Assembly: GCA_934338765.1 (NCBI GenBank)
Contig: CAKRHL010000013.1
Coordinates: forward strand, 1-24,682
Length of the DNA: 24,682 nucleotides
Direction of reading: 5' to 3'
DNA from: an uncultured Lachnospiraceae bacterium
GTDB lineage: Bacteria; Bacillota; Clostridia; Lachnospirales; Lachnospiraceae
Shown one piece after another: positions 16,278-23,602 of this stretch; position 1 is the stretch's first letter, and every line of letters begins with the position of its first letter. The notes beneath the pieces are model-generated. The model did not search any database. It had not been told where the DNA came from and saw nothing but the letters and a program-made list of their open reading frames with translations. Both the position numbers and the translations under genes were made by a program.

Positions 16278-16306
16278 TTCCATCTTATCACAGAGCGCAC
16301 AAAGGG
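16278..16306 (-). promoter_or_regulatory. Weak candidate promoter of the moxR operon
   Basis: Minus strand TTGCCC, 17-base spacer, TAAGAT just upstream of moxR. Each hexamer matches 4/6. The -35 lies in the descending arm of the terminator hairpin at 16303-16333, so initiation and termination signals would overlap. Confidence 0.3.
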
Positions 16307-16333
16307 GCAAACCGCATTTTACGGTCTGCCCCT
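16296..16333 (-). terminator. Terminator-like hairpin after the ABC/FtsX genes
   Basis: On the minus strand AGGGGCAGACCG (16333-16322) pairs with CGGTTTGCCCCT (16314-16303): 12 bp including one G-U, loop TAAAATG, followed by TTTGTGC. The wobble pair becomes A-C on the plus strand, so the minus strand is favoured. The U tail is short, so efficiency is uncertain. Confidence 0.6.
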
Positions 16334-16337
16334 GATA

Positions 16338-16368
16338 TTTTAGTGTATAGGAAAATGCTTTTAGTGTA
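16338..16368. repeat. Direct repeat TTTTAGTGTA, 21-base period
   Basis: TTTTAGTGTA occurs at 16338-16347 and again at 16359-16368, two helical turns apart, upstream of moxR and downstream of the permease. It could be a binding-site pair or the edge of the structured element beside it. Function unknown. Confidence 0.4.
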
Positions 16369-16435
16369 GAGGGATGCCAACGGGAATTGCGAAGCAATTC
16401 TTGGAGGTTACAGGCCTCTCCTGCTCTACTCTACA
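16365..16435 (-). other. Structured element at the 3' end of the FtsX-type permease gene
   Basis: TGTAGAG (16365-16371) pairs with CTCTACA (16429-16435), closing a region with two inner stems. The first is GAATTGC/GCAATTC around a 3-base loop (16384-16400), extended by CCAA/TTGG with a 3-base bulge. The second is a short GAGG/CCTC stem (16404-16418). One arm overlaps the last codons of the permease. No long T run follows. It may be a three-way-junction RNA in the 3' untranslated region or a copy of a palindromic repeat. Confidence 0.45.
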
Positions 16436-18747
16436 TTCTTTAACGCTTCGTCCATCGGAACTTTCTTGATCCGGTGCATCTGCATAGACGCTACCACCAG
16501 ATAGGAAACGATCGCCAGAATAAAGCACTGCACATATGTCTTCGTGGCAATGCCAAATGGGATCCATCCACTGTAGCCCTTCATAAATGCCACAAAGATC
16601 AGCCGGATCAGCTCCGTTACCAGTGCAAAACTGATGATCACTGCCAGAAAAACAACCCAGGATGTGGCCACCAGGTAAAGCTGCCCGATCTCCCGGTCCT
16701 CATATCCCAGAATCTTTACCATTGATATGGAGGTAGAGTTTCGTTCCAGAATGATCTTTGTCAACAGATAAACAACCAATATGAACATAACCACCGCAAA
16801 AGCCTCCACAATGGTAAACATATCTCCCATGGATACCTTAAGCTGGTCTGCCATCTTCGTCATATCCTTTTCTGTAACGCAGTTAAATATCTTATTGTCA
16901 CCAATGTCCGTAATCTTGGAATCGGAGAAGTACGCACAATAATAATCCTTATCCACATCAAAGACATCCTCGTAATAGCTGTGGCTCAGATACACGCCAA
17001 TGGTTGTGGGACTGTCCAGAATCCCTCTGACCTGCAGCTTGATCAGCTTATCCTCATACTGCTCCTTTAACAGGAAATCGTCTCCGTCCTTCAGCTTATA
17101 TTTCTCTGCCATACCACTGGAGATCACTGCCCCCTTCTCCGGCAGCTTCTCCTTGATATAACGGCTGTCAGCAAAAATGCCATAAACGGTTGCAGCTTCC
17201 TGATTGTAACCGTCAACATATGTATTCATGGTGCAGGCCGCAAACTTCTCCGCATCCTTGTTGTAGGTCTTTGCATCCCCTTTGAGCATGTACTGATACT
17301 TTGCCACCATATGCTCTCTGGATATATTGGAAACATTATCTAACAGCGGCACAAACATCATACCAAACAACAGGATCGTGGATGCCACAAAAACACCAAA
17401 GATCAATGTCAGATAGCTTGATATATTCTGCAGGATGATACGCAGACGGAACCGGTTGAAGAACTTGAAATGCGGCAGCTTCACTGCTTTCTTTCTCTTG
17501 CTCTTTGTCAGATCCCGGCGGATAAACTGCAGCGGTGACAGCTTCAACTTGCAGGTCAATGTCACTCCTGTCACCAGAAGCATCAGAAGGATTGGGATCA
17601 CCGTGGTCAGCACAAACGCCTGCCGGTTCCAGAGTGTCTCATATTTTGGCAGACTGTAGCTGGAATAATAGAGGTCTGCGATCACGCCCTTCATATAAGT
17701 ATATCCCAGAACATTTCCCACCAGAGCAGCGATCAGTGTCACAATGATCGGCATGGAAATATAATGACGGAACAGTTCTCCTCTGGTATAACCGGAAGCA
17801 CGCAGTGTTCCGATCACCGTCGCCTCCTTCGTAATGGTGTGGCTGATGGTCACGCCAAAGATAAAGGCCAGCACCGCGATCAGGATATAGAGAAATGCCA
17901 GCATAGAGCCGCGGTCACTTCCCAGGTCATCCCCGGCAAAGTTCATTGCCTGATTGGTATAACGAGGCACATAGTCATCAATTCCATTGTCCATATTTAA
18001 GACTCCCAGCATGGAACCGAGAGCGGTTGCCCCACCGCCTTCTCCGGCAGCGTCCACAACTGTTTCCAAAAGATCATCAGACCATTTTTTCTCCTCGATA
18101 TCATCCGCCGGATCTCCGGCATTGTATGTCCAGGCATAATTGTAAGTAAGATTCCGGTCAGAAAGAGATTCAAATTCACTTTTTGTTCCCATTGCCACTC
18201 CGAAATTCACAGAATCAAACATCATATCGGAATTGTTCCGGAACATCGTGGTATAGTCGGAAAAAGAAACCAGACCGGATACTGTATAATTCTTCCCATC
18301 GATAGCAATGACATCCCCTGTCTTTGTCTTGTTGTTGTCGGCAAACATTCTGTCGATCACAATCTCATTATCCTTCTCAGGAAGACTTCCATCCATAATA
18401 CAAATCTGATTGATCTCATCTCTGCTTTCATAGATCCGGAGTGTCTTTTCCTTTTTATCCTTCCCTTTGTAGCTCCGTTCCACATAAAAGTCCGGGTAAA
18501 CGGTTACATCATCTTTTTCAATCTTCTCAATGGCTTTGTCCTTCATCTTCTGTTTCAGATGAAAATGGCCATTTTCTACATGATATTTTTCATAACGCTG
18601 ATTACAGGTAGCGATCATACTGTCACTGGCTACCAGATCACCTGATTCCAGACCGATGGTCATGACCATAAACAGAAAGATCACGGTATACTTTCCAAAC
18701 TCTGTCCGTAATTCCCGCAACAGCCGTTTATTTAATGGATTTTTCAT
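16426..18747 (-). CDS. ABC transporter permease, FtsX/MacB-type
   Basis: 773 aa. One N-terminal span (about 20-38), a ~240-residue extracytoplasmic domain rich in Asp/Lys, three spans at about 282-305, 330-352 and 376-396, a span near 445-467, a second extracytoplasmic domain (about 470-635), and three C-terminal spans (about 640-665, 680-708, 735-758). This is the duplicated FtsX-domain layout. Such permeases do mechanotransmission or export of peptides, lipids or antimicrobials rather than classic import. The ATG at 18747 overlaps the ATPase stop (TAATG); an in-frame TTG at 18753 with AGGAG 5 bases upstream is a real alternative. The substrate is not identifiable; the gene is not adjacent to the kinase and regulator. 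Confidence 0.9.
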   Translation of the reverse strand: MKNPLNKRLLRELRTEFGKYTVIFLFMVMTIGLESGDLVASDSMIATCNQRYEKYHVENGHFHLKQKMKDKAIEKIEKDDVTVYPDFYVERSYKGKDKKEKTLRIYESRDEINQICIMDGSLPEKDNEIVIDRMFADNNKTKTGDVIAIDGKNYTVSGLVSFSDYTTMFRNNSDMMFDSVNFGVAMGTKSEFESLSDRNLTYNYAWTYNAGDPADDIEEKKWSDDLLETVVDAAGEGGGATALGSMLGVLNMDNGIDDYVPRYTNQAMNFAGDDLGSDRGSMLAFLYILIAVLAFIFGVTISHTITKEATVIGTLRASGYTRGELFRHYISMPIIVTLIAALVGNVLGYTYMKGVIADLYYSSYSLPKYETLWNRQAFVLTTVIPILLMLLVTGVTLTCKLKLSPLQFIRRDLTKSKRKKAVKLPHFKFFNRFRLRIILQNISSYLTLIFGVFVASTILLFGMMFVPLLDNVSNISREHMVAKYQYMLKGDAKTYNKDAEKFAACTMNTYVDGYNQEAATVYGIFADSRYIKEKLPEKGAVISSGMAEKYKLKDGDDFLLKEQYEDKLIKLQVRGILDSPTTIGVYLSHSYYEDVFDVDKDYYCAYFSDSKITDIGDNKIFNCVTEKDMTKMADQLKVSMGDMFTIVEAFAVVMFILVVYLLTKIILERNSTSISMVKILGYEDREIGQLYLVATSWVVFLAVIISFALVTELIRLIFVAFMKGYSGWIPFGIATKTYVQCFILAIVSYLVVASMQMHRIKKVPMDEALKNVE

Positions 18748-19445
18748 TACCAATCTAACTCCTCTGCTGATATCTTATTTTCGTTGCGGTACGCCTTCCT
18801 GATCTTTCCATCACGGAGCTTTACTACGGTGTCCGCCATTTCCTTGATCGCGTCATTGTGGGTTACCATGATCACGGTATTTCCGTATTTCCGGTTTACG
18901 TCCTCGATCAGCTTGAGGATCTCCTTAGAGGTGGAATAATCCAGAGCTCCGGTAGGCTCATCGCAGAGCAGAATATCCGGATTTTTCACAAGAGCACGCC
19001 CGATCGAAGTTCTCTGCTGCTGTCCGCCGGAAAGCTGATTGGGAAGCTTGTGACGATGCTCATACAACCCCAGTGTATGTAACAGATCATCAATGTTTAA
19101 CGGATTGTCGGACAGGTATGCACCTACCTCGATGTTTTCTTTAATATTCAGATTTGGGATCAGATTATACATCTGAAAAACATAACCCAGATGCTCCCTG
19201 CGGTATCTGGTGAGACGTTTTTCCGTCATGTCCACCATTTTCTCCCCATTAATGGATACATAACCGGAATCCGGTGAATCGATGCCGCCAATGATATTGA
19301 GCAGCGTTGATTTTCCGGAACCGGACGGTCCCAGCAGCACACAGATCTCTCCCTTATCTACGTTCAGATCGATTCCTTTCAGAACCTGTACTTTGCTGTC
19401 TCCCTCACCAAAGCTCTTTTTCAGATCACTAATTTCAAGAAACAT
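18747..19445 (-). CDS. ABC transporter ATPase, LolD/MacB-type
   Basis: 232 aa. Walker A G-P-S-G-S-G-K-S-T, Q-loop in V-F-Q-M-Y-N-L-I-P, signature L-S-G-G-Q-Q-Q-R-T, Walker B I-L-L-C-D-E-P-T-G-A-L, H-loop V-T-H-N. The Y-N-L-I-P and E-P-T-G-A-L-D sequences are typical of ATPases paired with FtsX-type permeases. The ATG at 19445 has GGAG 6 bases upstream; the ATG at 19457 has its purines too close. It powers the permease whose start overlaps its stop. Promoter and Fur-like box lie upstream. Confidence 0.95.
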   Translation of the reverse strand: MFLEISDLKKSFGEGDSKVQVLKGIDLNVDKGEICVLLGPSGSGKSTLLNIIGGIDSPDSGYVSINGEKMVDMTEKRLTRYRREHLGYVFQMYNLIPNLNIKENIEVGAYLSDNPLNIDDLLHTLGLYEHRHKLPNQLSGGQQQRTSIGRALVKNPDILLCDEPTGALDYSTSKEILKLIEDVNRKYGNTVIMVTHNDAIKEMADTVVKLRDGKIRKAYRNENKISAEELDW

Positions 19446-19478
19446 AATTATCTCCATTCTTTCTTTTGATCGCGCTAC

Positions 19479-19494
19479 ACGTTAGTCTACGCTA
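19479..19494. repeat. Inverted repeat in the ABC operon leader
   Basis: GTTAG and CTAAC flank a 6-base core about 12 bases downstream of the ABC promoter -10 and upstream of the ribosome site. The position is right for a repressor operator, but the arms are short. Seen in sequence; role inferred. Confidence 0.3.
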
Positions 19495-19505
19495 ACTTCT
19501 GTTTT

Positions 19506-19533
19506 ATTATATCATCCATCTATCGAAATACAA
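19506..19533 (-). promoter_or_regulatory. Sigma-A promoter of the ABC ATPase/permease operon
   Basis: Minus strand TTGTAT (19533-19528), 16-base spacer, perfect TATAAT (19511-19506). Predicted start is near 19499, giving a ~54-base leader. Confidence 0.65.
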
Positions 19534-19543
19534 ACCTCATTAT

Positions 19544-19558
19544 TGATAATGATTTTCA
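19544..19558. promoter_or_regulatory. Fur-type box upstream of the ABC operon
   Basis: TGATAAT-G-ATTTTCA fits the 7-1-7 Fur box TGATAAT-N-ATTATCA with one mismatch. It overlaps a perfect 7-bp inverted repeat TCATTAT/ATAATGA (19537-19552, 2-base centre). It sits 10 bases upstream of the ABC -35 and ~50 bases upstream of the region in front of the YngK-like gene. PerR or Zur boxes look alike. Confidence 0.45.
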
Positions 19559-19600
19559 ATATGATGACCAGATCAAAAAAAATAGTAAATTTGTACATTT

Positions 19601-19617
19601 TTAACACAACATTAACA
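19601..19617 (+). promoter_or_regulatory. TTAACA direct repeat (PhoP-type) upstream of the YngK-like gene
   Basis: TTAACA-CAACA-TTAACA: two exact hexamers fitting TT(A/T/C)ACA, 11 bases apart. The second also forms an inverted repeat ATTAACA/TGTTAAT with 19626-19632. No clear core promoter; the best guess uses the second TTAACA as a -35 with GATATT 18 bases on. Confidence 0.45.
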
Positions 19618-19697
19618 TATATCTGTGTTAATATAGATATTAGTGTTTTTATAACCATCAAGAAAGCTGCAAAATTTACACAAAAGGAGTTTTACCT

Positions 19698-20828
19698 ATG
19701 ACACAGCGTGAATTTCGAAAAAAATCAATGATCATCCTGGGATTATCTGTCCTTTTACTTGCCTGTATGATCTGGGATTCTGCCATATTCTCCGATTCCA
19801 CCGGAGAAAGCAGTACCGCAAATGCCCAGACGCAGACGGTCAAAAAGGCATCCGTCACATCCGGCTCTGCTCTGATCACAAATGTACAAGCCGTATGGAT
19901 CTCCTTTGGAGATTACAAGGCAGCCGGATTATATAACAAATCCCGTTCCACCTTTCAGACAAATGCCGAGAAATATTTTAAGAAGCTCAAGAAAGATGGG
20001 ATCAATACCATTTATTTCCATGTTGTTCCATGTAATGACGCGATCTATCCAAGCAAGTATCTCAAATGGAGTTCTTATATGTTTGAATCCGCTCCCGATT
20101 ATGATCCTCTTGAGATCCTGATCGAAGCGGCGCACAAACAGAACATGACATTTCATGCATGGCTCAATCCTTACCGCAAAAAGATGGGGGTCAGCTACAA
20201 TCCCGGAGCATCTTCTTCCTTGAACCGCATCCGGCGCATTGTTACAGAGATCATCCGGAAATATGATGTGGACGGAATCCATTTTGATGATTATTTTTAC
20301 CCTGCAAAGGGCCGGGGGGCACAGTTTAACAGTGTATCTACCGCCAAGAGAAAACGTGTGATCAATAAAATGGTACGTACCGTTTATCAGACCGTCAAAA
20401 AACAGGATCCAAATCTGCTTTTTGGAATCAGCCCGGCAGGTAATATCGAATATGCCGAGAGCCTTGGCTGCGATCTTTCCACCTGGCTCAGCCAGGACGG
20501 CTACATTGATTATATCGTGCCGCAGATCTACTGGAGTGACCAGTATCGTCTGGGCGGCAAGGTCACTGCTTTATATACAAACCGTCTCAATAAATGGATC
20601 AAATTAAACAAAAACAATACGCCAATGTATATCGGTCTGGCAACATACCGCGCCGGCACCTACAGCTCCTCCGATCTGGGATGGAAACGTAAGAACAACA
20701 ACCTTGTGACACAGATCAAAAAAGAAAAAACAGCGGGCTGTGACGGTTTTGTACTGTTTAGTTCCAGTTACATGTACCGCAGCCGCGCTGCAAAAGAAAT
20801 GGACAATTACAGAAATTATATCAGATAA
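19698..20828 (+). CDS. YngK-like family 10 glycosyl-hydrolase-like protein (GHL10/DUF187), membrane-anchored
   Basis: 376 aa. Basic N-terminus and one hydrophobic segment (about 10-30) act as a signal anchor. A Ser/Thr/Gln-rich linker leads to a (beta/alpha)8 domain from about residue 60: A-V-W-I-S-F, K-K-D-G-I-N-T-I-Y-F-H-V, F-H-A-W-L-N-P-Y-R, D-G-I-H-F-D-D-Y-F-Y-P, G-I-S-P-A-G-N, Y-I-D-Y-I-V-P-Q-I-Y-W, and D-G-F-V-L-F-S-S-S near the end. These are the strands of the GHL10/DUF187 family; Asp residues in H-F-D-D-Y are probably catalytic. YngK-type proteins act on surface glycans and have been linked to peptidoglycan (family knowledge). ATG with AAAGGAG 7 bases upstream. Its last 8 bases overlap the end of the convergent HD gene. 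Confidence 0.9.
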   Translation: MTQREFRKKSMIILGLSVLLLACMIWDSAIFSDSTGESSTANAQTQTVKKASVTSGSALITNVQAVWISFGDYKAAGLYNKSRSTFQTNAEKYFKKLKKDGINTIYFHVVPCNDAIYPSKYLKWSSYMFESAPDYDPLEILIEAAHKQNMTFHAWLNPYRKKMGVSYNPGASSSLNRIRRIVTEIIRKYDVDGIHFDDYFYPAKGRGAQFNSVSTAKRKRVINKMVRTVYQTVKKQDPNLLFGISPAGNIEYAESLGCDLSTWLSQDGYIDYIVPQIYWSDQYRLGGKVTALYTNRLNKWIKLNKNNTPMYIGLATYRAGTYSSSDLGWKRKNNNLVTQIKKEKTAGCDGFVLFSSSYMYRSRAAKEMDNYRNYIR

Positions 20829-21426
20829 GTTCCAGTCCATTGATAATGCTTGTGATCTGATATTCTAAAGCAAAGACTGCGGAATCGTATTCCGGATATG
20901 TCTCTTTTACATATTGTATCAATGGATAAATATATTTTTTCGTTTCAGTAATATATGCCTGCATGCGTTTTTCTGAAAAGACTCCCGCCATGGATGAAAC
21001 ATTATGGCAGCGGTCAAAGATCTTCGCAATGCAGGCTTCTTTACTTTCCCGTATATCCTCCATATAACGCTGCATCATTGCTTCCTTGTCCTCTCCCTCT
21101 CTGCGTGTTTTTGTAATACACCGTACACCCTGGCGCACATTCTCATTGACAGCAAGCTCCTCCGGACAGACCGGACAATCCTCGCAGACATCATGCAAAA
21201 GCATGACCGCCATCAGATCATCCTTTGCCACTCCCAGAGCGATCCCATGCATTGCCAGCATCATAGGATGAATAATATAGGGCTTCCCCTCAGTACGCTT
21301 CTGTCCCTGATGCAGCCGGATCGCAGCCTCCAGTGCCTCAGCACTCTGCTGCATATGATGTTCCCTGATATACTCCCGCAAATACTGCTCCATATATGCA
21401 GCTTCCTCGTCAAACTGTAGTCTCAA
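20821..21426 (-). CDS. Stand-alone RelA/SpoT-type HD hydrolase (small alarmone hydrolase-like)
   Basis: 201 aa, HD domain only. The residues needed for (p)ppGpp hydrolysis in Rel enzymes are all present at nearly the same numbers: Arg44 in K-R-T-E-G-K-P-Y, His53 in I-I-H-P, His78-Asp79 with Glu82-Asp83 in L-L-H-D-V-C-E-D, Asp138 and Asn142 in I-F-D-R-C-H-N. No synthetase, TGS or ACT domain follows, so it resembles Mesh1/SAH-type single-domain enzymes that remove the 3' pyrophosphate of (p)ppGpp. Other nucleotide substrates are possible. TTG start with AGGAGG 7 bases upstream; that site is made of the last codons of the MATE gene, one base away, so translation is coupled. Confidence 0.85.
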   Translation of the reverse strand: MRLQFDEEAAYMEQYLREYIREHHMQQSAEALEAAIRLHQGQKRTEGKPYIIHPMMLAMHGIALGVAKDDLMAVMLLHDVCEDCPVCPEELAVNENVRQGVRCITKTRREGEDKEAMMQRYMEDIRESKEACIAKIFDRCHNVSSMAGVFSEKRMQAYITETKKYIYPLIQYVKETYPEYDSAVFALEYQITSIINGLELI

Positions 21427-21427
21427 A

Positions 21428-22735
21428 TCATTTCCTCCTTTTGCCCAGCTGTGCCAGCATGATCACTACCATAATGCATGTCAGCAGCTCCGCTGTCATG
21501 AAAGAACTCCAGACGCCCTTCATGCCCCAGATCCTGCTCATAACAAATGCACACAGAATAATCGCAGCCACTCCTCTTGAAAACGATGCTGCCAGTGCCT
21601 GCAGTCCACAATCAGAAGCACTGAGGTAACCGGTAGCAACTATATTTATTCCCGCAAAAAGAAATCCCGGAAAATAAAGTCTGACTCCATCAAATGCAAG
21701 GCTTCGCAAACTTTCCGATCCCTCGCTGTTAAACATAGCGACCAAGACATCAGTCTCCAGCCTTGTGATCATAATAATAACCACCGCAAGTCCAAGGGCT
21801 GTCCAGATCCCATATCGCAGGATCCTCCGTGCAGAAGACTCATCCCCCTGACCGTAATACCTGCTGATCAGCGGCTGGGATCCCTGTGCCACACCGTTAA
21901 ACATGGACATCGCCACCAACGCAAGATTGGCGATCACACCGTAGGCCGCCACTCCAACATTGCCTGCAATGCCAAGGATCAGAAAATTGAAGGTGGTGGT
22001 AGTGACTCCTGATGAAAACTCCCCGATGAATGCAGAGGTTCCCAATTGGCATGACTGCAACAGACGATTCATGGAAGGCCGCTGCCACAAAAAGCGGATC
22101 TGATTGTCCTCCCGCAGAAAATGTGTCCCGCAGATACAGGAGCTGACAATCGGTGAAACAGCCGTTGCCAGTGCCGCACCTGCCATTCCCATCCCCATAG
22201 GAAACATAAAAATATAATCAAATATTATATTAAAAATGCTGCCTGCCAGCGTCGCCGCCATGGCCAGTGATGGTGCCCCGTCATTTCTCACAAAGGCATT
22301 CATTATAAAATTGATCATAAAACATGGTGCAAATATCAAAAAAATCCTCGCATAGGGTATCCCAAGGGCTGTGATGGAGGAATCGCCACCCATCATATTC
22401 AGAACCTGCCCGGGACATACCGCTCCTGCCAGGATCAACGGAATACTAAGAATCAGAACAGAAAAAACGGCATTGGAGAAAAAACGGTCACAAACCGGAT
22501 CCCCCTGAGCCTTCCAAATGGTAAAACGTGTAGCAGAACCCACACCAACCATGGAACCAATGGCATAGATCAGATTATATAAGGGCAGACAGAGATTTAA
22601 CACAGTAATCCCATCGGTGCCTGCTGCTTTTGATATATAAAATGTATCTGCCAGAATATATATGGATATCCCCAGCATCCCCATGATGTTCTGCGAGACA
22701 AACTTTATATATTCCTTTCCCAGGCTCTGCGACAT
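21428..22735 (-). CDS. MATE family efflux protein
   Basis: 435 aa with about twelve hydrophobic segments in two similar halves, the multidrug and toxin extrusion fold. Recognisable: A-D-T-F-Y-I-S-K (span 1), G-V-G-S-A-T-R-F (span 2 region), A-F-V-R-N-D-G-A-P-S-L-A-M (typical N-x-G-x-P motif about 150), I-I-F-D-Y-I-F, and in the second half G-V-A-A-Y-G-V-I-A-N and N-G-V-A-Q-G-S-Q-P-L-I-S-R-Y-Y-G. Closest to the MepA-like group; it likely exports cationic drugs or metabolites by Na+ or H+ exchange. The ATG at 22735 has only TAGG directly before it; the better CGGAG lies 17 bases up inside a hairpin. Coupled to the HD gene downstream. Confidence 0.92.
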   Translation of the reverse strand: MSQSLGKEYIKFVSQNIMGMLGISIYILADTFYISKAAGTDGITVLNLCLPLYNLIYAIGSMVGVGSATRFTIWKAQGDPVCDRFFSNAVFSVLILSIPLILAGAVCPGQVLNMMGGDSSITALGIPYARIFLIFAPCFMINFIMNAFVRNDGAPSLAMAATLAGSIFNIIFDYIFMFPMGMGMAGAALATAVSPIVSSCICGTHFLREDNQIRFLWQRPSMNRLLQSCQLGTSAFIGEFSSGVTTTTFNFLILGIAGNVGVAAYGVIANLALVAMSMFNGVAQGSQPLISRYYGQGDESSARRILRYGIWTALGLAVVIIMITRLETDVLVAMFNSEGSESLRSLAFDGVRLYFPGFLFAGINIVATGYLSASDCGLQALAASFSRGVAAIILCAFVMSRIWGMKGVWSSFMTAELLTCIMVVIMLAQLGKRRK

Positions 22736-22746
22736 CCTATCGTTTC

Positions 22747-22768
22747 ATAATACTCCGGAAAGTATTAT
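22747..22768. repeat. 8-bp inverted repeat in front of the MATE gene
   Basis: ATAATACT (22747-22754) and AGTATTAT (22761-22768) are perfect complements around a 6-base core, centred ~22 bases before the MATE start. As DNA it fits a dimeric repressor (MarR/TetR-like) operator. As minus-strand RNA it would fold and bury the CGGAG. Neither reading is proved. Confidence 0.5.
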
Positions 22769-22804
22769 TTTCCCCTTCGTTTTTATATTTAGATTTTAAC
22801 GATG

Positions 22805-23386
22805 TCACAGAGATAAGTCAACGGTTTTTCCACTTTGTTCTGCATCCTGTGCTGTTTTTTGTCCCGATGACGTGTAAACAACCATCTTCCCTGACTGCCG
22901 GAAGATCCTGTTGGCAATGAAACGAAGATTCATTGATATATTGCCCTTTGATGATAATATCCGTTCAATCTTTGCCGGGCGTGCCTCTCCAAATTTGTCC
23001 TCATCCAAAGATAAGCTTCCATCACTCTTTATTTCTATCCCGATCGACGACAGATCTTCTTTGTTATTTTTGATCATCTTCGTCATCTTCTTTTTTAATG
23101 AGGTAAGTCGGCTGTTCTGATTGTTCTCTGTGGAATCAATGAGATTATTGTAGCTTTTGACAAATGCCTTTGCATTTTGCAGGATCTCCACATTGTGATC
23201 TTCATCATACTCCAGGGCATCCAGCTTCTTCGTCATCCTTTTTACCGCTCTCGCATCCGCCGAAATGATCGTCGCTTTGGGCTGTGACCCCCGCCAATCC
23301 TCTTTGAGGGCATTGGCGTTTCCCCGATATGCATTGCGCATATAATAATTTACATTATGATTTGTCTCATACGCTACGGTATTCAT
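22805..23386 (-). CDS. Orphan FliD-like (hook-associated protein 2 C-terminal) protein
   Basis: 193 aa. Two blocks look like the FliD C-terminal domain: A-K-A-F-V-K-S-Y-N-N-L-I-D-S (about 72-85) and L-S-S-I-G-I-E-I with D-G-S-L-S-L-D-E-D-K-F (about 112-132). The rest is mostly charged and helical, with no signal peptide or membrane segment. True FliD is 450-700 aa, so this is a short relative, not a full filament cap, and no other flagellar gene is in the window. ATG at 23386 with AGAGGTG 6 bases upstream; a GTG three codons earlier is inside that site. It may be an internal or secreted coiled-coil protein; function unknown. A sigma-D-like promoter lies upstream. Confidence 0.75.
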   Translation of the reverse strand: MNTVAYETNHNVNYYMRNAYRGNANALKEDWRGSQPKATIISADARAVKRMTKKLDALEYDEDHNVEILQNAKAFVKSYNNLIDSTENNQNSRLTSLKKKMTKMIKNNKEDLSSIGIEIKSDGSLSLDEDKFGEARPAKIERILSSKGNISMNLRFIANRIFRQSGKMVVYTSSGQKTAQDAEQSGKTVDLSL

Positions 23387-23439
23387 AGTCATCACCTCTC
23401 ATATATCATCAAATCTGTTTTCTACCCTTATTATTTATT

Positions 23440-23467
23440 GTATCGGTATCTTTACCCAATTTCTTGA
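23440..23467 (-). promoter_or_regulatory. Possible sigma-D (flagellar-type) promoter of the FliD-like gene
   Basis: Minus strand TCAA (23467-23464), 16-base spacer, ACCGATAC (23447-23440), compared with TAAA-N13-16-GCCGATAW. A sigma-A -10 (TACAAT) overlaps it but has no -35 at 16-18 bases. The leader would be ~50 bases. Confidence 0.35.
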
Positions 23468-23498
23468 GTCCTGTGATTCTTCCGTGAAAATATGTATC

Positions 23499-23549
23499 AA
23501 AAAAGTGACTGTCAGAAAACCACTTACCCGTTATCCAACAGTCACTTTT
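23499..23549 (-). terminator. Strong terminator after rplA (bidirectional shape)
   Basis: AAAAGTGACTGT (23501-23512) and ACAGTCACTTTT (23538-23549) form a perfect 12-bp stem with a 25-base loop. On the minus strand six Ts close the structure, ending the rplK-rplA transcript. The plus strand also has a short T run. Confidence 0.8.
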
Positions 23550-23602
23550 CTATTTGGGAAACGTCCCTCCGTGACAACCGTCACGTTAAAATCAGACGCT
23601 TA

